This document shows, in pieces, positions 46,450 through 51,150 of a stretch of DNA of 51,150 nucleotides. The stretch is from contig NZ_JAUEPL010000052.1 in the NCBI RefSeq assembly GCF_030406405.1, positions 1 through 51,150 on the forward strand, given 5' to 3'. A model generated the notes under the pieces. The model had not been told where the DNA came from. It made no database searches and saw nothing but the letters and a program-made list of their open reading frames with translations. This stretch comes from Streptomyces ficellus. Lineage in GTDB: Bacteria; Actinomycetota; Actinomycetes; Streptomycetales; Streptomycetaceae. The position numbers and the translations under genes were made by a program. The first letter of the stretch is position 1, and every line of letters starts with the position of its first letter.

Positions 46450-47672
46450 GCGGCAAGCGCGGCAATGGCGAGGGTTCGATCTACCCGTACAAGAACGGCT
46501 ACGCCGCCTACGTCTGGGTCACCAAGCCGGACGGCAAGCGGGCCCGGAAGTACGCCTACGGCAAGACCCGCGAGGAGGTCCACGAGAAGTGGCTCAACCT
46601 CCACGCCGAGGCGAAGAAGGGCCCGGTCGCCACGCGCCACCGCACCCTCGCGGCCTTCCTGGCGTACTGGCTGGACTCGATCGTGAAGCCCAACCTCGCC
46701 CCGCTCTCGTACGTGTCGTACGAGGGGTACGTCCGGCTCTACATCGCCCCGCACCTGGGCGCCAAGCGCCTGGACAAGCTCACCGTCCGGGACGTGCGGG
46801 AGTGGCTGACCAAACTGGCGACGGTCTGCCAGTGCTGCGCCCAGGGGAAGGACGCCAAGAGGGCCCCCAGGAGCCGCAGATGCTGCGCTGCCGGCGACTG
46901 CTGCGAGTCGTACCCGTCCCGGCGGGTGATCCAGGGTTCCCGGGACGCACTGCGGGCTGCCCTCACCCATGCGGTCGCAGAGGAAGAGATCAGTAAGAAC
47001 GTCGCCTCTCTGGTGAAGGTCCCCAAGCCGCGCCGCCGCCGGATCAAGCCTTGGTCCGTCGCGGAAGCGGGTCGGTTCCTCGCGGATGCCGCCGCCCGGG
47101 ACGATCACCTCTTCGCGGCCTGGGTGCTCGTGCTGTGCCTGGGCCTCCGCCGGGGTGAGGTCCTGGGCCTGACGTGGAAGTCCGTCGACTTCGAGACCGG
47201 GGAGCTGTACGTGGATCACCAGCTCCAGCGCGCAGGGCGGCAGATCCTCCACCGCGAGACCAAGACGGAGGACTCGGACGACTTTCTGCCGCTGCCCGCG
47301 CTCTGCCTGAAGGCTCTCCGCATGCGCCGCGCTCAGCAGCTCGGCGACCGGAAGGCGGCCGGGGAGCTTTGGCAGGACAGCCACGATCTGATCTTCACGA
47401 CCAAGTACGGCACCCCGATCGAGCCGGGCAACCTCACCCGGATGTTCGCCCTTCGCGCTCACCGTGCCGGCCTTCGGGTGATCCCGCTGCGGAACACCCG
47501 GCACACGTGCAGCTCGCTCCTGGTCGCGCTCAAGGTCCACCCGAAGGTGGCGCAGCGCATCCTCCGGCATTCGCAGATCGCGATGACGATGGAGGTCTAC
47601 GCAGAGGCGAGCGAGGAAGAGGTGCGGAAAGCGATCGGCAAGCTGTCCGACGCGATGGGCGGCACCGGCTGA
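46446..47672 (+). CDS. Tyrosine integrase (IntSA-like)
   Basis: 408 aa from ATG 46446. The arm-binding N-terminus (GNGEGSIYPYKNGYAAYVWV) and core-binding domain are present, with a Cys-rich insert (CQCCAQGKDAK...CCAAGDCCESYPS) typical of Streptomyces integrases. Box I is VLVLCLGLRRGEVLGLTWKS (Arg). Box II reads PLRNTRHTCSSLLVALKVHP: the second Arg and following His are kept, but the usual first His (HxxR) is Arg. Then HSQIAMTMEVYAEAS holds the nucleophile Tyr. It recombines the 44-bp att repeats at tRNA-Arg(ACG). Confidence 0.93.
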   Translation: MSGKRGNGEGSIYPYKNGYAAYVWVTKPDGKRARKYAYGKTREEVHEKWLNLHAEAKKGPVATRHRTLAAFLAYWLDSIVKPNLAPLSYVSYEGYVRLYIAPHLGAKRLDKLTVRDVREWLTKLATVCQCCAQGKDAKRAPRSRRCCAAGDCCESYPSRRVIQGSRDALRAALTHAVAEEEISKNVASLVKVPKPRRRRIKPWSVAEAGRFLADAAARDDHLFAAWVLVLCLGLRRGEVLGLTWKSVDFETGELYVDHQLQRAGRQILHRETKTEDSDDFLPLPALCLKALRMRRAQQLGDRKAAGELWQDSHDLIFTTKYGTPIEPGNLTRMFALRAHRAGLRVIPLRNTRHTCSSLLVALKVHPKVAQRILRHSQIAMTMEVYAEASEEEVRKAIGKLSDAMGGTG

Positions 47673-47715
47673 GGGCGGTTGCTGTACTTCGCTGCTGTAC
47701 GCCCCGGCAACGCAA

Positions 47716-47743
47716 GAGGCCCCGGATCTCTCCGGGGCCTCTC
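47716..47743 (-). terminator. Terminator between int and tRNA-Arg
   Basis: AGAGGCCCCGGA, loop TCTC, TCCGGGGCCTCT. It is positioned to end the leftward tRNA transcript and also the rightward int transcript. Same stem as 37442-37472. Confidence 0.85.
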
Positions 47744-47749
47744 ACCTGT

Positions 47750-47793
47750 GTGCACTCGGCAGGATTCGAACCTGCAACCTTCTGATCCGTAGT
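47750..47793 (-). repeat. att direct repeat at the intact tRNA-Arg, int-proximal end
   Basis: Identical 44 bp to 37480-37523. The element supplies the 3' half so that tRNA-Arg(ACG) remains complete. Confidence 0.95.
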
Positions 47794-47824
47794 CAGATGC
47801 TCTATCCGTTAAGCTACGAGTGCT
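47752..47824 (-). tRNA. tRNA-Arg(ACG)
   Basis: On the - strand GCACTCG pairs with CGAGTGC plus A73. The anticodon loop CTACGGA gives ACG. D-arm (AGCTTAACGGATAGAGC) and T-loop GTTCGAATC are normal. A34 should be converted to inosine by the tadA product encoded at 25.5 kb. Confidence 0.97.
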
Positions 47825-47963
47825 TGTGCTTCCCGGGCTTTTCTGCCCGGTCGGCGTTGCGGGAACAACATTACATGACCTGCGCCGTCACGCGAAATCC
47901 GTTAAGCACACCCCGCCTGACCTGCGGAAACACCATTCGGAGGTCCCACAGGAGCCGGAACGG

Positions 47964-47995
47964 CCGAAGCCCCGGCCGTGGGGCCGGGGCTTCGG
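47964..47995 (-). terminator. Terminator after tRNA-Ser(GCT)
   Basis: A 14-bp perfect stem, CCGAAGCCCCGGCC and complement, with loop GTGG, lies 11 bp from the tRNA 3' end. Confidence 0.85.
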
Positions 47996-48005
47996 GGTGG
48001 TGCGG

Positions 48006-48096
48006 CGGAGGCGGAGGGATTTGAACCCTCGATGGGCTTTAAGACCCAAACCGCATTAGCAGTGCGGCGCCATAGACCGGACTAGGCGACGCCTCC
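48006..48096 (-). tRNA. tRNA-Ser(GCT)
   Basis: On the - strand GGAGGCG pairs with CGCCTCC plus G73. The anticodon loop in CACTGCTAATG gives GCT. A long class II variable arm (TTTGGGTCTTAAAGCCCATC) and T-loop GTTCAAATC are present. Confidence 0.96.
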
Positions 48097-48307
48097 AGTT
48101 GCACACCCGCGCGAGCGCGAGTGGTGCGTGCAGATGATGACACAGTCCAAGGGGGTGCCACCAATCGCTCCCCACGGTACTAGGCGGGCCGGGCGTAGGG
48201 CAAAGGCGTTCGGCTTGCGCAACGCGCCGGGGGATGGAGCGTTAGTGAGGTGAGGGATCCCGGGCATCCCGGGCATTCCGACGGTTCCGTACTCACCAGG
48301 AGTTCGT

Positions 48308-48751
48308 ATGCTGCGCCGCCTCGTCCTCACCTCCGCCGCGTCCCTCGCCGCGCTGGTGGCCGCCGCGCCCGCCGCCGCGGCCGGCGGACCCCTGCCGCTG
48401 CCGTTGCTGGCGGGCCCCGACTCGCTGACCGTGACCGTGAAGAACTCCGGGAACCCGATGGCGGACGGCACCTTCGAGCTGACGTGCGGCGTCCGGAGCG
48501 CCGAAGGCACCCATCCGAAGGCCAAGGGCGCGTGCGACCGGCTGGAGGAGCTGGCCCAGGAGGGCAGGGACCCGTTCGCACCCGTGGCCACGAGCCAGAT
48601 GTGCACCCAGCAGCACGGCGGGGACGCCACCGCGCACGTCACCGGGACCTGGCAGGGACAGGATGTGGACGCCCACTTCCAGCGGACCAACGGCTGCGAG
48701 ATCGCCAGGTGGGACACCCTCAAGCCGCTGCTGCCGATGGCCAGGTCGTAG
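48308..48751 (+). CDS. Subtilisin inhibitor-like (SSI) secreted protease inhibitor
   Basis: 147 aa from ATG 48308 with AGGAG upstream. The signal peptide (RRLVLTSAASLAALVAAAPA) ends in AAA. The SSI fold is recognisable: LTVTVKNSGNPMADGTFELT, CGVRSAEGTHPKAKGACDRL, QMCTQQHGGDATAHVTGTW and HFQRTNGCEIARWDTL. Four Cys form the two conserved disulfides, one bracketing the reactive loop. In classical SSI the loop reads MCPMVYDP; here it is SQMCTQQHGG in a similar position, which would give an altered P1 specificity. Inhibits extracellular serine proteases. Confidence 0.92.
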   Translation: MLRRLVLTSAASLAALVAAAPAAAAGGPLPLPLLAGPDSLTVTVKNSGNPMADGTFELTCGVRSAEGTHPKAKGACDRLEELAQEGRDPFAPVATSQMCTQQHGGDATAHVTGTWQGQDVDAHFQRTNGCEIARWDTLKPLLPMARS

Positions 48752-48838
48752 AGGAACCCGCACACAACCGCCGTCGAGCCCCCATCACGTGCCTTTAGAC
48801 TCCCTCCAGTGACAGGCCGAGTGGGAGGAAGCGTCGTC

Positions 48839-51037
48839 GTGAGCAGCAGGCCATCCCGAGGCGCTGCTCGCCTCGCAGCCATACTCGACGCGCTGCCGGA
48901 CGGGCTCGTACTCGTCAATTGCAACGGCACGGTCGTCAACGCCAACACCATCGCCCTCGAAATGTTCGAGACGCCCGGTACGGCGCTGGTCGGGCGCGGG
49001 CTGCTCGACCTGCTGCCGGCGTTCGACTCCCGGCTGATCCCCGGCTCGATGCGCCGGCCCGAGGCCGCCGACGAGCGCGGGCGCACCAAGCCGACCCGGA
49101 TGGTCGCGCGTCGTACGGACGGGAGCGAGTTCCCCGTCGAGGTGACCAGCGCGAGCCTGGAGGACGGGCGCGAGGCGTACGACTCGTACGGAACGGGTGG
49201 ACCCGCGTACACCGGTGACGAGCTGCTGATGCTCGTCGTACGCGATCTGTCCGGGACCATCGACACCGAGGCGGAGCTCGCGCGCTCGCAGCGGCAGACC
49301 GAGATGATCCTGCGCGCCGCCTCCGAGGGCGTCGTCGGCACGGACACCGACGGGCGGATCGTGCTGGTCAACCCGGCCGCCGCGCAGATACTCGGCTGGC
49401 GCGCCAGCGACCTGGGCGGCAAGGAGCTCCACCCGCTGATGCTCCACTCGCGGGCGGACGGTGAGCCCTTCCCGTTCGAGGAGTCGCCACTCGCCGACAC
49501 GCTGCGCTCCGGGCGCAAGCACCGGGTGCGCGGGCAGGTGGTGTGGGCCAAGGACGGTTCGGCCGTGGCGGTCGACCTGACGACCGCGCCGGTACGGGAC
49601 GGGGACCAGCTCGTCGGGGCGGTGATGACGTTCACCGACCGGCGGCCGTACGAGGAGCTGGTCGAACAGCACGCGGCGGAGGTCGCGGAGCTGACCGAGC
49701 GCCACGCGGCGGAGCTGGAGCGGCACGCCACCGAGATGGCCGACCTCAGCGAGCGGCTCTCCGTCGAGATCGAGCGGCGCGAGGAGCGGTACGCGGAGCT
49801 GGCCGCGCGCCACGCCCAGCTGACCGCCGTGCTGGGCGGGTCGCTGCGCGGGCCGCTGGAGGAGCTGCGCGCGGAGCTGGGCACGCTCGCCGCCGACCCG
49901 GCCGGTCAGCTGTGGCCCGAGGCGAACCAGGTGCTGCACCATCTGGCCGCCGGGTACGCCCGGATGACCACACTCGTCGACAACGTGCTCGGCTTCCAGC
50001 GGCTCGACGTCGGTGACGAGTCGCTGCACAAGGGCAAGGTGCTGCTCGACGCGGTCGTCGCGGCCGGTGTCGAGGGCGCGGTGGAGCTGATCGGGCCGGG
50101 CCGGGCCCAGTTCGCGGTGCACGCTCCGCCGATAGAGGCCGAGGTGGACGGCGTACGGATCTCCACGGCGCTCGCGCACCTGATCGCTGACGTGGCGGGC
50201 GTCGACTCGACCGGCAAGACGCGGCCGGTGGCGGCCGGCGGGTACGTCGACTCGACGATCGTCGTCGCGGCCGCTCAGCGCGGTGATGTCGTACGGATCG
50301 AGGTGCGCGGGCCGTATGCCGGCGGCGACCCGGTGCACGAGCCGATCGTGCGCGGGATCGTACGGGCGCACGGCGGCGTGCTCCAGACGCACGAGGTGCC
50401 GGGGATGCCCGGCAGCGCGTATGTGCTGGAGGTGCCGCTGGGTGAGGGCGCCGGGACGGTGAAGCCGGGGGAACCCGCGGCTGGGGCTGGTGCTGCGGCT
50501 TCGGCTGGGGCTGGGGCCGTGGCTGTGGCTGGGGCTGGGGCCGTGGCTGTGGCTGGGGCTGGGGCTGTGGCTGTGGCTGGTGAGGGTGCGGCTGAGGGCG
50601 CTGTGGTGCCCCCTGTCGTGCCCGCGCAGCAGAGCGGTGACACGTCCGGAGGCGGGGCCTCCGGCGGCAGCGGGCGGCGGCGGGCGCGGCGCGCTTCGAC
50701 GGACGCCTTCCTGGACACCCCGGTGCAGGCCGAGGACCCGGTGGCCGCCAAGCCGACCGGGCGGCGGCGTGGCCGGCCCAGCCCGGCGGAGGCCGTGACC
50801 GGGGCCGGGGCCGGGGCTCCTGCGGAGGGGGCGGTCGTGACGGCCGCCGAGAGCGCCCAGGGGCGTGCCGCGCTCGGGGAGACGGTGCCCCCGCAGGGCG
50901 TGCCCGCGGATGCGGTGCCGGTTCCGGCTGCCGGGCGCCGGGCGCGGCGGGGCGGCGAGGGCGCGATGCCCGCGCTGCCCCGCCGCGCCCAACCCCGCCG
51001 CCCCTGCGCCCCACCCCCCCGGCGCCGCCGTCACTGA
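48839..51037 (+). CDS. PAS-domain sensor protein with degenerate kinase-like region
   Basis: 732 aa from GTG 48839, chosen for the strong GGAGGAA site (a start at 48809 lacks one). The PAS 1 core is ILDALPDGLVLVNCNGTVVN; PAS 2 is ILRAASEGVVGTDTDGRIVL (~160-270). A heptad coiled coil follows (EHAAEVAELTERHAAELERH). A four-helix DHp-like segment (LGGSLRGPLEELRAELGTLA, VLHHLAAGYARMTTLVDNVL) lacks the usual phospho-His box, and a GHKL-like region (GVRISTALAHLIADVAGVDS, VRGIVRAHGGVLQTHEVPG) lacks a clear N-box. The Ala/Gly/Val repeats (GAGAVAVAGAGAVAVAG) and the Arg-rich end look low-complexity; the last ~25 residues may be frameshifted relative to homologues. Probably a signalling scaffold. Confidence 0.8.
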   Translation: MSSRPSRGAARLAAILDALPDGLVLVNCNGTVVNANTIALEMFETPGTALVGRGLLDLLPAFDSRLIPGSMRRPEAADERGRTKPTRMVARRTDGSEFPVEVTSASLEDGREAYDSYGTGGPAYTGDELLMLVVRDLSGTIDTEAELARSQRQTEMILRAASEGVVGTDTDGRIVLVNPAAAQILGWRASDLGGKELHPLMLHSRADGEPFPFEESPLADTLRSGRKHRVRGQVVWAKDGSAVAVDLTTAPVRDGDQLVGAVMTFTDRRPYEELVEQHAAEVAELTERHAAELERHATEMADLSERLSVEIERREERYAELAARHAQLTAVLGGSLRGPLEELRAELGTLAADPAGQLWPEANQVLHHLAAGYARMTTLVDNVLGFQRLDVGDESLHKGKVLLDAVVAAGVEGAVELIGPGRAQFAVHAPPIEAEVDGVRISTALAHLIADVAGVDSTGKTRPVAAGGYVDSTIVVAAAQRGDVVRIEVRGPYAGGDPVHEPIVRGIVRAHGGVLQTHEVPGMPGSAYVLEVPLGEGAGTVKPGEPAAGAGAAASAGAGAVAVAGAGAVAVAGAGAVAVAGEGAAEGAVVPPVVPAQQSGDTSGGGASGGSGRRRARRASTDAFLDTPVQAEDPVAAKPTGRRRGRPSPAEAVTGAGAGAPAEGAVVTAAESAQGRAALGETVPPQGVPADAVPVPAAGRRARRGGEGAMPALPRRAQPRRPCAPPPRRRRH

Positions 51038-51085
51038 TCCACTGAGCCACTGAGCCACCGATTGGCAGGCCGCTCCCCGGCGACA

Positions 51086-51127
51086 GCCCGTCGCCCCGAG
51101 TCCTCACCCGGACTCGGGGCGACGGGC
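51086..51127 (+). terminator. Terminator after the PAS-domain gene
   Basis: An 18-bp perfect stem (GCCCGTCGCCCCGAGTCC and complement) with a short TCACCC loop lies 48 bp after the stop codon. Confidence 0.88.
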
Positions 51128-51150
51128 GTATTCGGCCGACCGGGAGGTTC

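Larger units (their letters stand above)
37480..47793. mobile_element. pSAM2-type actinomycete integrative and conjugative element (AICE) in tRNA-Arg(ACG)
   Basis: About 10.3 kb between perfect 44-bp direct repeats of the tRNA-Arg(ACG) 3' end. It carries the standard modules: KorSA-like GntR repressor, a rightward operon of a small regulator, TraB-type translocase, Spd-like spread proteins, C5-type methylase, RepSA initiator, Xis and Int. At the left end are a HAD hydrolase, a YjzC-like gene and a 58-aa gene transcribed leftward, plus a structured ~339-bp element. All key genes are intact, so the element is probably able to excise, replicate and transfer. Confidence 0.93.

Noticed and set aside
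48785..51058. 757-aa - strand ORF
   Set aside because: Antisense of the PAS-domain gene; the + frame has two PAS cores and a strong ribosome site.

Overview
The window is Streptomyces-type actinobacterial chromosome: very high G+C, strong GC3 bias, GTG and TTG starts, and a core gene set and order typical of the central part of a Streptomyces chromosome (dnaX, SRP RNA, upp, tadA with its partner, tandem SigF-like sigma genes, several tRNA-Ser genes). A near-consensus parS site at 34.6 kb fits a position in the origin-proximal half. The first ~120 bases read as a methylmalonyl-CoA mutase fragment on the + strand, butted against dnaX on the - strand. That is either a rearrangement breakpoint or a chimeric sequence end.

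Layout. 0-1.9 kb: mutase fragment, dnaX (-), SRP RNA (-), tRNA-Ser(GGA). 1.75-7.69 kb: a ~5.9 kb decayed island in tRNA-Ser(GGA), bounded by 55-bp direct att repeats. It holds an integrase with an in-frame stop, a truncated anti-sigma-type ATPase, an XRE/DUF5753 regulator, a structured ~337-bp repeat, a low-GC two-gene module (318-aa unknown plus four-helix membrane protein) and a SMI1/KNR4-like protein. 7.7-13.1 kb: a scrap zone of IS fragments, a broken luciferase-like oxidoreductase, an ABC-2 permease, a degraded sigma-like gene pair and an orphan PIN toxin. 13.2-37.4 kb: mostly core or conserved genes (M48 membrane protease, LAXTG surface protein, aminopeptidases, HhH-GPD protein, LytR_C protein, upp, tadA, tRNA-Ser(CGA), two sigma factors, MarR with an EmrB-type exporter carrying extra beta-sandwich domains, YceI, a decayed two-component pair, amidohydrolase, DUF2797). 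37.5-47.8 kb: a complete pSAM2-type AICE in tRNA-Arg(ACG), with 44-bp att repeats. 47.8-51.15 kb: tRNA-Arg, tRNA-Ser(GCT), a subtilisin-inhibitor-like protein and a PAS-domain sensor.

How the genes work together. The AICE has KorSA-like GntR repressor, TraB translocase, Spd spread proteins, a C5-type methylase, RepSA, Xis and Int in one rightward operon. Leftward cargo (HAD hydrolase, YjzC-like protein, 58-aa protein) sits at its left end. The MarR, exporter and YceI genes form a likely regulated efflux/envelope operon with two symmetric MarR-type operators upstream. The response regulator at 34.8-35.5 kb has Gly in place of the phospho-acceptor Asp and overlaps a kinase gene that is destroyed.

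The most intriguing signal is a ~337-bp strongly structured sequence present once in each integrative element (4080-4416 on -, 38357-38695 on +). It is nearly identical in its core, has no convincing ORF, and the differences seen in its long stem keep pairing. It may be an unannotated structured RNA or a single-strand origin or transfer locus of these elements.
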